64,000 bases of DNA from Saprospiraceae bacterium (GTDB lineage: Bacteria > Bacteroidota > Bacteroidia > Chitinophagales > Saprospiraceae): the NCBI GenBank assembly GCA_016710585.1, contig JADJVN010000014.1, forward strand, positions 62,001 through 126,000, given 5' to 3'. Numbering within the stretch: the first letter of the stretch is position 1; each line of letters starts with the position of its first letter. This document shows, piece after piece, positions 1 through 9,518 of this stretch. The position numbers and the translations under genes are program-made. Below the pieces are notes generated by a model, which did no database searches, was not told the DNA's origin, and saw nothing but the letters and a program-made list of their open reading frames with translations.

Positions 1-882
1 TCTGATGAATTTCTCCCACTCTATAGAAGAGCAGCTGTAGCAAATCAAAACAAGGCAGATCTGTTCATATCGATACATTGCAATGCCATGAGCACTGACA
101 AGCACAAGCATCGTGGTACTGAAACTTTTGTATTAGGAATTGAAAAAGCTAATGAAAATCTTGAGATCGTAAAATTAGAGAACAATGTGCTCAATCTTGA
201 GCATAATTCCGAAGCTAAATATCGATTTTTGAATTTATCCAATGAAGAGGCACATATCATTATGAGTCAATATCAAGATCTCCATCTCGACAATAGCATA
301 AAAATAGCAAAATCAATCGAAAACAACTTTCACCAATACCATCCTGGAGGAAGTCGCGGAGTTAAACAAGCTGGATTTGTAGTTTTGGCTCAGACAAGCA
401 TGCCAAGTATCCTTATCGAAGCGGGTTTCCTGAGTAATGAGGATGAAGAAATATTTTTAAATTCTGAAGATGGACAATTGCAAATAGCGAGATATATTTC
501 TGATGGAGTAACTGATTTTTTTCAATCAAACAGTAATTATGTGCATGAGAATCATTTAGTCATGGAGTCAACAGATATTACATATAAATCACCTATAATA
601 GAAACTCCAATAGTAGAGGCTCTAGAGGAGAAAATTGAACAAATCGAATACCGAATTCAGATTGCAGCTTCAAAAGGTGAAATGATCAAAATGGACCATC
701 CTGCATGGCAAAAAGTGCCAAGTTTTCAGATTGTCCATGAGCTAGATTTATACAAATATCAAGTGGGAAACTATAATAATTTCAAAGACGCTTTGGCTGA
801 AAAAGAAAATTTGCAAAAAATTGGATTTTCAGATGCTTTCATCGTAAACTATAAAAATGGGACAAGGATAAATAAATCCTAA
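1..882 (+). CDS. N-acetylmuramoyl-L-alanine amidase (Amidase_3) with SPOR-like C-terminus, 5' end outside window
   Basis: The reading frame is already open at base 1, so the gene begins upstream; the ATG at 88 is internal. The upstream part reads ADLFISIHCNA, the conserved zinc-binding His segment of Amidase_3 enzymes, and SILIEAGFLSN near 406-435 carries the catalytic Glu. These zinc enzymes cut the bond between muramic acid and the stem peptide in periplasmic peptidoglycan, usually during cell separation. The last ~75 residues (YRIQIAAS, VGNYNNFKDA, GFSDAFIV) resemble a SPOR-type peptidoglycan-binding domain. The next gene, an MCE protein, starts 36 bp later, a pairing often seen in Bacteroidota. 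Family call is firm; the SPOR assignment is likely. Confidence 0.9.
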   Translation, partial: SDEFLPLYRRAAVANQNKADLFISIHCNAMSTDKHKHRGTETFVLGIEKANENLEIVKLENNVLNLEHNSEAKYRFLNLSNEEAHIIMSQYQDLHLDNSIKIAKSIENNFHQYHPGGSRGVKQAGFVVLAQTSMPSILIEAGFLSNEDEEIFLNSEDGQLQIARYISDGVTDFFQSNSNYVHENHLVMESTDITYKSPIIETPIVEALEEKIEQIEYRIQIAASKGEMIKMDHPAWQKVPSFQIVHELDLYKYQVGNYNNFKDALAEKENLQKIGFSDAFIVNYKNGTRINKS

Positions 883-918
883 TAAAAATCGTAGTTTTGC
901 ACAAAGAATTGAAGCTAA

Positions 919-1971
919 TTGAAAATATCAAATGAAGCAAAAATAGGATTACTGGCTGCGATCACTCTTGCAGTTTTGATCTTTGGTTATAAATTTCTCA
1001 AAGGGAAAAACCTTTTGGACAAATCTTATACCTACTACGTATTATATCCACATGTAGATATGCTGGATGCTTCGGCCCCGGTTTTAACTCGTGGTATTAA
1101 AGTAGGCTCTGTAACCAAAGTAGTGTTAAATCCAAAGAATATCCATGAAGTTTTGGTAACATTGGATATAAAAGATGAAATACAGTTGCCACCAGATACT
1201 AAAGCGATCCTAATGAGTACTGGACTATTAGGAGGAAAGGCTATTGATCTTCAATTTGATCACTTTTGTAATGGAGATTGCCTCCCCAATAAATCTTTCA
1301 TCACGGGCATAAAGTCCAGTGTCTTGGCTACTATGTTACCGAAAGAGGAGTTAAAAGAATATTTAAAAATTACAGGGGATCAATTGGGTGGATTATTAGA
1401 CACTTCAAACTCTAAAGGTCAAATAGGACATATCGTAAATGACATGAGGAAGACAATGGCCGAAATGGCTAAAATCAGCTTATCCCTCAATCAAATCTTG
1501 GCAGAAAACGCTAAAAACATCCATGGTACGATGCAAAATATTGATCAAATAACTACTACCTTGGCTAAAAATTCAAATGCTTTAGGCCAGACAATTAGTA
1601 ATTTTGAGCAAATATCTAATAAAATAAATCAATCCAATCCAGGCCAACTTGTCCAAAATCTTGATCAAACCATACTTGAGAGCAAAAAATCAATTAAAGA
1701 CCTTTCTTCAACACTTGAAGAAAGCAAAAAAACAATTAATGGATTAAATCAAACCATAAGTCAAATAAATAATGGTCAAGGCACTTTAGGCAAATTAATT
1801 CAAGATAAAAGTCTCTATAACAACCTAGAAAAAACTTCAAAAAACCTCGATTTACTTCTTCAAGATCTTAGATTGAACCCTCAAAGGTATATCCATGTCT
1901 CTGTATTCCGCGGAAAAGGGGAAAATTATGTAAAACCAACTGATGACCCTGCGTTTGATCAAAATAAGTAA
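919..1971 (+). CDS. MCE/MlaD family lipid-transport protein
   Basis: The protein has 350 residues and starts at TTG (919), 36 bp after the amidase stop; no nearby ATG is compatible with the N-terminal anchor. A single membrane segment (about residues 8-26) is followed by an MCE domain (about 36-115) with the typical TRGIKVGSV and LMSTGLLGGKAIDLQ segments. The rest is Asn/Gln/Ser-rich and predicted helical, as in the periplasmic coiled region of MlaD-like proteins. Such proteins form hexameric rings that carry phospholipids between inner and outer membranes with an ABC transporter. The permease and ATPase are not in the window. A possible -7 element TAGTTTTG lies at 892-899. Confidence 0.88.
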   Translation: MKISNEAKIGLLAAITLAVLIFGYKFLKGKNLLDKSYTYYVLYPHVDMLDASAPVLTRGIKVGSVTKVVLNPKNIHEVLVTLDIKDEIQLPPDTKAILMSTGLLGGKAIDLQFDHFCNGDCLPNKSFITGIKSSVLATMLPKEELKEYLKITGDQLGGLLDTSNSKGQIGHIVNDMRKTMAEMAKISLSLNQILAENAKNIHGTMQNIDQITTTLAKNSNALGQTISNFEQISNKINQSNPGQLVQNLDQTILESKKSIKDLSSTLEESKKTINGLNQTISQINNGQGTLGKLIQDKSLYNNLEKTSKNLDLLLQDLRLNPQRYIHVSVFRGKGENYVKPTDDPAFDQNK

Positions 1972-2070
1972 ATAAAAACTACTTTTTCAGATACTTTTGT
2001 GTACTTTGCAGTCTAATTAGTGAATGAGGTAATGGGTGGATGCATATTTTAATTTAAACCACTGAAAACC

Positions 2071-3384
2071 ATGCATCTAGAAAGTCGGTCCTATAAGGTT
2101 TTGCCTGAGCTTATCAGCATTGATAAACTGAAGAGTTCTCATTGGCTAAATAATATCCGCAATAATATTTTTCTTGCAGCTTCTGTAATAACATGTTTTT
2201 ATAGTCTAATTCACTATATATTAAAAGACCAATTTTTATTTTATACTGCAATATTTGGTTCAAGCTCAATGCTTTTCTTTTATGTTCTTGGTGTCCTTTA
2301 CAAGCTCCCAAAATTTCTTCACAAAAATGGTGTATTACTAAATATCTATGCAATAATTCTTGTCGTTCAATTTTATCCAATTTTTTATAAATACAATACT
2401 TATCTGGAACCATCACTATACTGGCTTGCAATGTGTCCCATTATTGCTTTTGCAGTAAATGACAGACTGAATGCTTTTCATTGGAGTATAATTTCTTTTA
2501 TTAGTTCATGTATACTAGGAATTTTAATTTATATTTACTATCCAACATTCATTATAGAAACTAAGATTTTTCATATATTTGATCAGATCTCACTAAATTT
2601 AGTCATTTTGATTGCAATATATTTCATGGATAAAATTTATTCAATCACCTTTGACAAATACAATGCAATAAATTTAAAACTAAATCTTGCAAATCAAGAA
2701 ATAATTGAATTACAAAAATCTAAAGAACTTTTCTTCGCGAAAATATCTCATGAAATCAGAACCCCATTGAATAGTATTATTGGCGTTACAGAAAGGTTGC
2801 GCTCGGATGAACTCCCTATACAGCACTCTAAATATCTCGATATTTTGTCTTCCTCATCCAATTTACTCTTGAAAACAATCAACGACATTCTAGATCTCTC
2901 CAAATTAAATGAGAATAAATTAAATTTAAATATTAAACAAGATAATATCCGCTCTACAGTGGATAATTGTTTTAATATTTTAAAAATTCAAGCAGATCTC
3001 AAAAATTTAAAATATCAAATTTTCTATAGTCCGGATTTTCCTCAACTGGCGCTTATAGATGAATTTCGCCTATCACAGATTTTAATCAATCTACTTGCAA
3101 ATGCTATAAAATTTACAGATAGTGGCTCTGTTATACTCTATTGTGAAAAAGACGCAGCCAACAAACTTATTTTCGAAATAGTAGATACTGGTATTGGGAT
3201 TGATCCTTCAGATATCTCAAAATTATTTACTAATTATACTCAATTACATAATAAATCAAAAAATGGTGGTACTGGATTGGGATTAAGTCTATCCTATAAA
3301 TTGGCCAAGTTGATGAATGGAGATATAAAATGTACCAGTCAAAAAAACAGTGGCTCCAAATTCAGTTTAATTATACCACAATAA
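2071..3384 (+). CDS. Membrane sensor histidine kinase
   Basis: This 437-residue protein has about six hydrophobic segments in residues 30-190, a short coiled linker, then a HisKA domain with the phospho-acceptor His in KISHEIRTPLNS (about residue 227). A HATPase_c domain follows with N box NLLANAIKFTDSG, G1 box DTGIGID and G2 box GGTGLGLSLS. It senses a signal within or near the membrane and phosphorylates a response regulator. There is no receiver domain and no adjacent regulator gene, so it is an orphan kinase with unknown partner. A -7-like TACTTTTG lies at 1992-1999. The sensed signal cannot be inferred. Confidence 0.92.
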   Translation: MHLESRSYKVLPELISIDKLKSSHWLNNIRNNIFLAASVITCFYSLIHYILKDQFLFYTAIFGSSSMLFFYVLGVLYKLPKFLHKNGVLLNIYAIILVVQFYPIFYKYNTYLEPSLYWLAMCPIIAFAVNDRLNAFHWSIISFISSCILGILIYIYYPTFIIETKIFHIFDQISLNLVILIAIYFMDKIYSITFDKYNAINLKLNLANQEIIELQKSKELFFAKISHEIRTPLNSIIGVTERLRSDELPIQHSKYLDILSSSSNLLLKTINDILDLSKLNENKLNLNIKQDNIRSTVDNCFNILKIQADLKNLKYQIFYSPDFPQLALIDEFRLSQILINLLANAIKFTDSGSVILYCEKDAANKLIFEIVDTGIGIDPSDISKLFTNYTQLHNKSKNGGTGLGLSLSYKLAKLMNGDIKCTSQKNSGSKFSLIIPQ

Positions 3385-3405
3385 AAAAACAATATATAGC
3401 AATTG

Positions 3406-3858
3406 TTATCTTGTCCTAAAAGACCTATCCATATCCCTTTGCATGTCTTTCTCCTTTAATGTTTCTCGCTTGTCAAATGATTTCTTGCCTGTCGCCAATG
3501 CTATTTCCAACTTAATCATCCCTCGCTCAGAAAAATACATCTTCAATGGAATAATCGTCATTCCCTTTTCAGAAATCTTTCGTTCTAACTTGCGCAATTC
3601 TGCTTTATTCAATAATAATTTTCGTGGCCTTTTAGGATCGTGATTCTGATGTGAACCTTGTTCATATTCTGAAATATGAATATGATATGCAAACAATTCG
3701 CCCCCATCCATTGCACAGTATGCATCACTCATATTTGCCTTACCATTGCGAATTGATTTCACTTCTGTCCCGCTGAGTTTAATTCCAGCTTCATAAGTTT
3801 GTATTATAAAATAGAGATGAGTCGCTTTGCGATTGACTATTTCTATCGTCTTACTCAC
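3406..3858 (-). CDS. smpB: SsrA-binding protein SmpB
   Basis: At 150 residues the protein has normal SmpB length. N-terminal NRKATHLYFI and GTEVKSIRNGKANMSDAYC form the conserved beta-barrel that binds tmRNA. The C-terminal basic tail (GKKSFDKRETLKEKD, ending MDRSFR) enters the ribosome decoding centre. SmpB delivers tmRNA to stalled ribosomes for rescue. The start codon overlaps the stop of the upstream lipoprotein gene by 4 bp, so the two are probably translationally coupled and part of the leftward cluster that begins with the aldehyde dehydrogenase. The tmRNA gene itself was not seen here. Confidence 0.97.
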   Translation of the reverse strand: MSKTIEIVNRKATHLYFIIQTYEAGIKLSGTEVKSIRNGKANMSDAYCAMDGGELFAYHIHISEYEQGSHQNHDPKRPRKLLLNKAELRKLERKISEKGMTIIPLKMYFSERGMIKLEIALATGKKSFDKRETLKEKDMQRDMDRSFRTR

Positions 3859-4331
3859 TGGACAAACACTTTGTTAAACTCAAAATATTCCTTCTTTACA
3901 TCATCCAAAGAACTGATTTTTGCAGTGAGATTGCCATTGGGATTTTGGATATAACTGACCACCTGAGGAAAATCATTATTCGCATTGACAAATCTCAAAT
4001 TTGCAGCTGGACTTGGAGTCCAAACAAATTCAACAGGTTTGAACTCATTTTGCTTGTGCTTTACTTCATATATCCATGATTTTTCACGTTTAAATATTCT
4101 AAGATTTTCCTCAATCTCCACATTTCCAGAATTATTACTATAGGCTACACCAAGGTATTCCGTTTCATTCAACTTGACCCACTTCTCAAAATTATCTTTA
4201 TCCACACGTTTCCATTTTCCCACTATCCACGTAGGATCGATATCTTTTTTATTCACCATTTTTGTTGTAGGTGAACATGACATTCCAAAAATTACTAACA
4301 TCGACAACCAAATCACATTTTTCATAATCAA
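3855..4331 (-). CDS. Small predicted lipoprotein, DUF6265-like
   Basis: The 158-residue protein has a hydrophobic leader ending in GMSCSP, a relaxed lipobox with Cys about residue 19, so it is probably a lipoprotein. The start could be the first ATG or the Met two codons later. The mature part begins with WIVGKWKRVD and contains EFVWTPSPAANLRFVNANNDFPQ, a pattern like DUF6265 lipocalin-like domains whose role is unknown. It lies 13 bp after the DPP-IV gene and overlaps smpB by 4 bp. The domain name is from memory and moderate; coding status is strong. Confidence 0.75.
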   Translation of the reverse strand: MIMKNVIWLSMLVIFGMSCSPTTKMVNKKDIDPTWIVGKWKRVDKDNFEKWVKLNETEYLGVAYSNNSGNVEIEENLRIFKREKSWIYEVKHKQNEFKPVEFVWTPSPAANLRFVNANNDFPQVVSYIQNPNGNLTAKISSLDDVKKEYFEFNKVFVQ

Positions 4332-4344
4332 TTATATTTTATGA

Positions 4345-6519
4345 TTAAATTTTTTCCAAAACAAAGTTTGTCATCTTTGTAAACAAATGCATTCTCGCAT
4401 TCTCGCCAAAGATACTATGATTTCTGTTAGGATAAACCATAAGATCAAATTGTTTTTTATTTTTAACTAAAGCATTTATCATTTCAGTACTATTCTGAAA
4501 ATGAACATTGTCATCTGCGATCCCATGAACAAGCATATAATTTCCCTTCAATCGATCTGCAAAATTGACTGGTGAATTCTCTTCATATCCTGACTTATTT
4601 TCTTTCTCATCTCTCATATATCGCTCTGTATAAATGCTGTCATACCACTTCCAATTAGTCACTGGAGCAACAGCTATAGCCGCTTTAAAAACATCATTGC
4701 CCTTTAATAAACACAGTGATGACATATACCCTCCATAGCTCCATCCATAAATACCAATTCTTGATCCATCCACATAAGGCAGTGTAGCGAGATATTTCGC
4801 AGCATCAATCTGATCTTCAGTCTCATATTTGCCCAATTGTAAATAAGTCATTTTTTTGAATTCTTCACCTCTTCCACCAGTTCCTCTATTATCGACAACA
4901 CAGATCAAATAGCCCTTATCCGCCAACATCTGAAACCACCAATAATTTCCAAAACTATTCCAACGATTCATGACTTGTTGACTTCCTGGACCGCCATATA
5001 AAAACATAAATACTGGATATTTTTTGCTTGGATCAAAATTCTTTGGCTTTATGGTCAAAGCGTTAAGTGACTCTCCATTTCTGTTTTTTATTGAGGACAA
5101 TTGGACTTCCTTGAAGTTAAACTCAGTCATCTTTTTTTGCAATGCTGCATTGTCTTCTAATACTCTTATTTCATTCCAGTTTTGATCCACTATACGATAT
5201 TTTGGAAGCGTATTCAAAGTAGAAAACTGATGAACAAAATATTTTCCTCCAGTACTCATTTGAACTGAGTGATTACCACTTTTCTTATCCAAACAGCTCA
5301 GACCAGTGCCATCCTTATTAATGCTATATATTTTCCTTTCGAGGCCATTTTCTTCAGACATTTGAAAAAATAATTTTGCTTCATTACCGTCAAATCCATA
5401 AAAGTCTGTGATCTCGTTTTTACCTGTTGTGATTTGTCGAACCAACTTTCCCTTCATATCATATAAATACAAATGATTAGTTCCATCTTGCTCACTCATC
5501 CACAAAAATTCCTTTCCATTCTTTAAGAAAATAAGATGATCAGTAAGTTCAATATAATACTTATTTTTTTCTTCCAATAAAGTGCTGACTTGCTTATTTG
5601 ATGAATTGTACAGCAATAATTTTAAATGATTTTGCCATCGATTCATCCAAGTAATAACCAACTCATCATTTGACTTCGTCCATTTTATTCGAGGATAATA
5701 GGAATCAATAGAAGGATCTATTCCTGTATTGATTTGATCTGATTTTTTAGATTTCAAATTATAGCACCACACACTAAGTGTTGAATTGACTTCACCCACT
5801 TTTGGATATTTAAATTTATATATGTCGGGATAAGCCTCATTGTAGTAAGTTTCAAATTGAAACTCCTTCACCTTAGATTCATCAGTTCTAATATAGGCAA
5901 TTTTATCACCTTTTGCTGACCATTCAAAGGAACGCGTTAAGGTAAATTCTTCTTCATATACCCAGTCTGAAGCACCATTTATTATTTCATTCCACTTTCC
6001 ATCAAAAGTCACCTGAACGATTTCATTATTATTAAGTGACTGATAGTACAAATTATTCTCATACACAAATCCAATCTTATCTGCTTGAGGGCTGTAGTGA
6101 GGATACATTATCTTTCCTTTAGGAAAAATACGCACTAAGGTTTTATTTTTAATATCAAAGGAATAATATTCAGCCTTTGATGAGTAGCGATAAATACTTT
6201 CCTCTTTCTGAGAAAACAAAATCTTTGTTTCATCTTCACTAAAGACATATGACGAAATATTATCAAATTCAATATCAGAATTGACTTCTTTTAAATTTAG
6301 TAAAATTTGCTCATTTTTACCTGTTGCAATATCAATGCTTTTCACTTGATTATTATCCAATCTAGAATAGCGCAATCCGTCTTTCATAAAATTGAACCCT
6401 GGCACTGACTTCACTGCAAATGTCCTATTCTCCCAAATATCCTCTAGACTAATTTCTTTAGTCTGAGATTGTAATGCATTAATGCTGAATAAAAAAATAA
6501 AAATTCTAATGAGTTTCAT
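4345..6519 (-). CDS. Dipeptidyl peptidase IV, secreted S9B serine peptidase
   Basis: This 724-residue protein has a signal peptide (ends about residue 18), an N-terminal beta-propeller (about 40-430) and a C-terminal alpha/beta hydrolase. The propeller carries the Glu-Glu motif in DWVYEEEF that in DPP-IV binds the substrate amino terminus. The triad is visible: Ser in GWSYGGY (about 592), Asp in IADDNVHF (about 668) and His in NRNHSIFG (about 700). It removes X-Pro or X-Ala dipeptides from peptides in the periplasm or at the cell surface. It follows the aldehyde dehydrogenase by 19 bp and precedes the lipoprotein by 13 bp, so it is likely co-transcribed. A peptide transporter lies elsewhere at 60.0 kb. 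Confidence 0.93.
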   Translation of the reverse strand: MKLIRIFIFLFSINALQSQTKEISLEDIWENRTFAVKSVPGFNFMKDGLRYSRLDNNQVKSIDIATGKNEQILLNLKEVNSDIEFDNISSYVFSEDETKILFSQKEESIYRYSSKAEYYSFDIKNKTLVRIFPKGKIMYPHYSPQADKIGFVYENNLYYQSLNNNEIVQVTFDGKWNEIINGASDWVYEEEFTLTRSFEWSAKGDKIAYIRTDESKVKEFQFETYYNEAYPDIYKFKYPKVGEVNSTLSVWCYNLKSKKSDQINTGIDPSIDSYYPRIKWTKSNDELVITWMNRWQNHLKLLLYNSSNKQVSTLLEEKNKYYIELTDHLIFLKNGKEFLWMSEQDGTNHLYLYDMKGKLVRQITTGKNEITDFYGFDGNEAKLFFQMSEENGLERKIYSINKDGTGLSCLDKKSGNHSVQMSTGGKYFVHQFSTLNTLPKYRIVDQNWNEIRVLEDNAALQKKMTEFNFKEVQLSSIKNRNGESLNALTIKPKNFDPSKKYPVFMFLYGGPGSQQVMNRWNSFGNYWWFQMLADKGYLICVVDNRGTGGRGEEFKKMTYLQLGKYETEDQIDAAKYLATLPYVDGSRIGIYGWSYGGYMSSLCLLKGNDVFKAAIAVAPVTNWKWYDSIYTERYMRDEKENKSGYEENSPVNFADRLKGNYMLVHGIADDNVHFQNSTEMINALVKNKKQFDLMVYPNRNHSIFGENARMHLFTKMTNFVLEKI

Positions 6520-6538
6520 AATTCTAATAATCCAATTT

Positions 6539-7921
6539 TTAAAAATATTTAATGAGAAAATTCTTGATTCTTACTTTCATTTTTGAATATGGAGGTGTGA
6601 ACATGTTTGCAACAGAAGGCAAGAAAGATTGTTTTGTTATAGCGCGTTGATGGCTAAATAAATTAAACCCAAATTGACCATGAGTCTTGCCCATACCACT
6701 GTGCTGATCTCCACCAAATGGCAAATAGTTATTGCAATAATTTAACAAGCATTCATTGATAGTCACACCTCCCGATCTGGTCTTTTTCATGACATTATTG
6801 ATAAATCCTTGATGCTCACTAAAGACATATAGATTGAGAGGTCGATCCATCTTGGATAAATTTGAAAATAACTCACTTTCATCATCAAAAGTGAGCAAGG
6901 GAAGAATAGGACCAAAAATCTCAGTCTTCATTAAAGGATGATTCCAATCCGTTATAGGAATGGCAATCGGTTTTATCATGAGTTTCACTTTATCATAGAC
7001 CAAAGCTTCAGTTGAATCTTGAGTATTGAATAACTGGACTAAACGATCAAAATGATGTTGATTCACAATACGCACATAATGATCACATTCTAAACCCTTA
7101 TTTTCTAATAACAGATCAATGTGGTAAGAAAATAATTTACAAAATTGATCAAGTATAGATTTATGCATAAGCACAAAATCTGGCGCTATACAAGTTTGAC
7201 CAGCATTAATAAACTTAGCAAAAGCTATACGTTTTGCAGCAATATTCAAATCAAAACTGCTGTCAATGATAGTTGGAGATTTTCCACCGAGTTCTAGTGT
7301 AACTTGAACTAAATTATCTGCCGCTGCTTTTAATACTTTCTTTCCAACTTCTACAGAACCAGTAAAAAATATATGATGAAAGGGTAACTTAGTTAATGCT
7401 GAAGCGGTCTCGGCATCCCCAACAATAACTTTTACTTGCTTGTTTTTGAATACAGAATTCAATAATTCTGATACAATTTGAGCAGTATATCTAGCATGCT
7501 CAGATGGTTTGACGATTACAAAATTTCCCGCCGCTATGGCATAAATTAATGGAGAAACACATAATGCAAAAGGATAATTCCAAGGCGCTATAATTAAAAT
7601 CAAGCCTTTCGGTTCATATAATATATAAGATGATGTTCCGGCTAAAGTCAAAGGTGTCTCCACATGCTGAGCTCTCATCCAATGATGGAGATTATTTATA
7701 GCATGTCTTATTTCAGATAATACCATAAAAATTTCTGTGGTATCTGCCTCAAACTCAGATTTAAGTAGGTCCTGCTTTAAAGCTGAACGAATGGCTGTTC
7801 TATAATTTAAAATAGCATCTTCCAAACTCTTCAGCTGCTGAATTCGCTCATTATAGCTACTTGGCTTTTGCTTTAAATATAAGTCCTCCAATTCTATGAA
7901 ACTATCTCTTGGGCTCTGCAT
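6539..7921 (-). CDS. Aldehyde dehydrogenase, ALDH3-like
   Basis: The 460-residue length matches the short class 3 family. The catalytic Cys is in GQTCIAPD (about residue 241) and the general-base Glu in TLELGGKSP (about 207); IIAPWNYPFALCV is the usual cofactor-binding segment. These enzymes oxidise medium or long-chain aldehydes to acids with NAD(P)+. A C-terminal basic/hydrophobic stretch (RIKNFLIKYF) could associate with membrane, as in fatty-aldehyde dehydrogenases. It is the first gene of a leftward cluster and has a good promoter match upstream. Substrate is not determinable. Confidence 0.92.
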   Translation of the reverse strand: MQSPRDSFIELEDLYLKQKPSSYNERIQQLKSLEDAILNYRTAIRSALKQDLLKSEFEADTTEIFMVLSEIRHAINNLHHWMRAQHVETPLTLAGTSSYILYEPKGLILIIAPWNYPFALCVSPLIYAIAAGNFVIVKPSEHARYTAQIVSELLNSVFKNKQVKVIVGDAETASALTKLPFHHIFFTGSVEVGKKVLKAAADNLVQVTLELGGKSPTIIDSSFDLNIAAKRIAFAKFINAGQTCIAPDFVLMHKSILDQFCKLFSYHIDLLLENKGLECDHYVRIVNQHHFDRLVQLFNTQDSTEALVYDKVKLMIKPIAIPITDWNHPLMKTEIFGPILPLLTFDDESELFSNLSKMDRPLNLYVFSEHQGFINNVMKKTRSGGVTINECLLNYCNNYLPFGGDQHSGMGKTHGQFGFNLFSHQRAITKQSFLPSVANMFTPPYSKMKVRIKNFLIKYF

Positions 7922-7949
7922 CTATTCTGAATCCATTTTTGATAAGTGT

Positions 7950-7978
7950 CAAAGATAATATCTATTTTATAGCATCAA
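7950..7978 (-). promoter_or_regulatory. Predicted Bacteroidetes-type promoter for the ALDH/DPP-IV/smpB cluster
   Basis: On the minus strand a TTG (7978-7976) is followed after 18 bp by TATCTTTG (7957-7950), matching the -33 and TAnnTTTG -7 elements of this phylum. It lies about 30 bp upstream of the aldehyde dehydrogenase start. Confidence 0.55.
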
Positions 7979-8136
7979 TAAGCTATTTTTTAGAAAAAAC
8001 AAACAAACAATAATTGTTGATTACCAATTATATACACATTAATTTCAATAAAATATTACTGATTTAAAGAAATATTAACTAAAGTAATGGTTTACTTCCG
8101 TTTGATATGGGAGTCCAAAGGAAAACAATTATTATT

Positions 8137-8525
8137 ATGAAAAAAATATTTTTAATTTTATTCGCAGTTAGCTGTGGAATCATGACAATGTCAGCACAAG
8201 TAAATAATGCTAATCAAGGTCAAATCTTAAAAGAAAAGAAAATGGAAAAAAGTAATGCTCAAAAAGCAGAAAATGAATCCAAAAAGTAGATCCAGCAGAA
8301 GCAAAAGATGGGAAAGTTGGAGAAGCTAAATCAAAGGGGAAATCCAACAAAGATAAGGCAAAACAGAAAGCTAAAAATAGAGGTAAACACAAAGCTAAAG
8401 GGCATGAAAAACATGACAAAGATGAAGTCAAAGACAAAATGAAAGATCATGATGTTAAAGACAAGATGAAAGAAAAAAAGGAGAAAAAAGAGAAAAAAAA
8501 TAAAGAAGATAAAGAACAAGAATAA
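8137..8525 (+). CDS. Secreted Lys-rich small protein, reading frame interrupted near 8286
   Basis: The best start is the ATG at 8137, which gives a clear signal peptide (MKKIFLILFAVSCG ending TMSAQ); an upstream in-frame ATG at 8107 is less likely. The frame stops at 8287-8289 after ENESKK, but the -1 frame stays open from there to 8525 and encodes a matching, strongly charged tail rich in Lys, Glu, Asp and His. The two parts together would give about 129 residues. The junction falls at C-AAA-AAG, a weak slippery heptamer, so a missing base, a true lesion or -1 recoding are all possible. A terminator follows 13 bp after 8525, supporting 8525 as the real end. Function unknown. Confidence 0.6.
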
Positions 8526-8538
8526 AAATTCTAAAAGT

Positions 8539-8571
8539 AAAAGCCTCATGATAAATGAGGCTTTTATTTTT
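8539..8571 (+). terminator. Rho-independent terminator after the Lys-rich gene
   Basis: A perfect 11-bp stem, AAAAGCCTCAT (8539-8549) against ATGAGGCTTTT (8555-8565), has a 5-nt loop and leads into TATTTTTAT. It closes the preceding rightward gene. Confidence 0.85.
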
Positions 8572-8679
8572 ATATCTACCACCAATGACTAGATCGGTAT
8601 TGCACATCAAAAGGACAATAAAGTGAAATGAATAAATTACATTTGCAGAATATTATAAACAAAGCCATTTAACTATAAA

Positions 8680-9507
8680 ATGCCATTTTCTAAAAATTGG
8701 ATCACTAATTTAACACCACTGTGGTGGCAGATGACGGATATCAGTTTTGAAAATAGAAATAAAGAATATGGTGCTTTTATCTTAAGAAATAAATATTATA
8801 GAATTTTTAGTATTGCTTTCTTGATATCAATAGTCTTGGTAGTCTTGATTTTATTTGTTCCAAAAATCATCGAACTATTTCAATCAGATGATAATTCTGC
8901 CTATAATCTAGATCCAAAATCTGAAATGATTACCGAAGTTTATATCCCAAATTTACCCAAAATAGAAATTCAAAAATCCATTAATCCGACAGAGAATAAA
9001 ATCGAGATAACTCAGAAACCAGTAACAAAAATACCAAAAGTCGTCAAGGAAGATACCCAAGTTATTGAAGTCGTCGAGCAGCCAAAACCAATCGAAAAAA
9101 TTGATGTTCCCACCAGCGAAACCTCAAATTCAAACAATGATTCAAAAGGTGAAGGCAAAACAGTTACTGGAATCGAAAATGGAGAAGATGTCCCTTTTCA
9201 TTTTGTGGATATCATGCCACAATTTCCTGGAGGTCAAAGAGCACTTTCATCTTTTCTCAGCAATAATTTAAAATATCCAACATCAGCAAGTCAATCGCAA
9301 ATTGAAGGAACGGTGTTAATTGGATTTGTTGTGGACAAAAATGGAAACATTAAAAACATTAAAATCCTTAAATCACTCCATTATGCCTGTGATGAAGAAG
9401 CGATAAGAGTACTTAAATCTATGCCGCAATGGATTCCTGGAAAACACCATGGAGAAAATGTCTCTGTAAACTATAGGATTCCGATAGTGTATAAATTCAG
9501 TAGATAA
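8680..9507 (+). CDS. TonB family energy transducer
   Basis: The 275-residue protein has a cytoplasmic N-terminus with the common segment SFENRNKEYGAF, one membrane helix (about residues 43-66), a Pro/Lys/Glu/Val-rich periplasmic linker, and a C-terminal TonB domain (about 190-275). That domain shows GTVLIGFVVDKNG and ends with VSVNYRIPIVYKFSR. It transmits proton-motive force from an ExbBD complex to outer-membrane TonB-dependent receptors. No ExbB, ExbD or receptor gene is next to it. A possible -7 element TACATTTG is at 8638-8645. The gene converges on def with only 11 bp between stops. Confidence 0.92.
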   Translation: MPFSKNWITNLTPLWWQMTDISFENRNKEYGAFILRNKYYRIFSIAFLISIVLVVLILFVPKIIELFQSDDNSAYNLDPKSEMITEVYIPNLPKIEIQKSINPTENKIEITQKPVTKIPKVVKEDTQVIEVVEQPKPIEKIDVPTSETSNSNNDSKGEGKTVTGIENGEDVPFHFVDIMPQFPGGQRALSSFLSNNLKYPTSASQSQIEGTVLIGFVVDKNGNIKNIKILKSLHYACDEEAIRVLKSMPQWIPGKHHGENVSVNYRIPIVYKFSR

Positions 9508-9518
9508 ATGAATCTTGT

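Noticed and set aside
88..90. ATG at 88 as the start of the amidase
   Set aside because: The frame is open to base 1 and encodes the conserved ADLFISIHCN motif upstream of this Met, so the gene starts outside the window.
8210..8585. Phe-rich antisense frames over the Lys-rich gene
   Set aside because: Same artefact: A-rich coding sequence on the plus strand gives Phe/Leu runs on the minus strand; the terminator orientation supports the plus strand gene.
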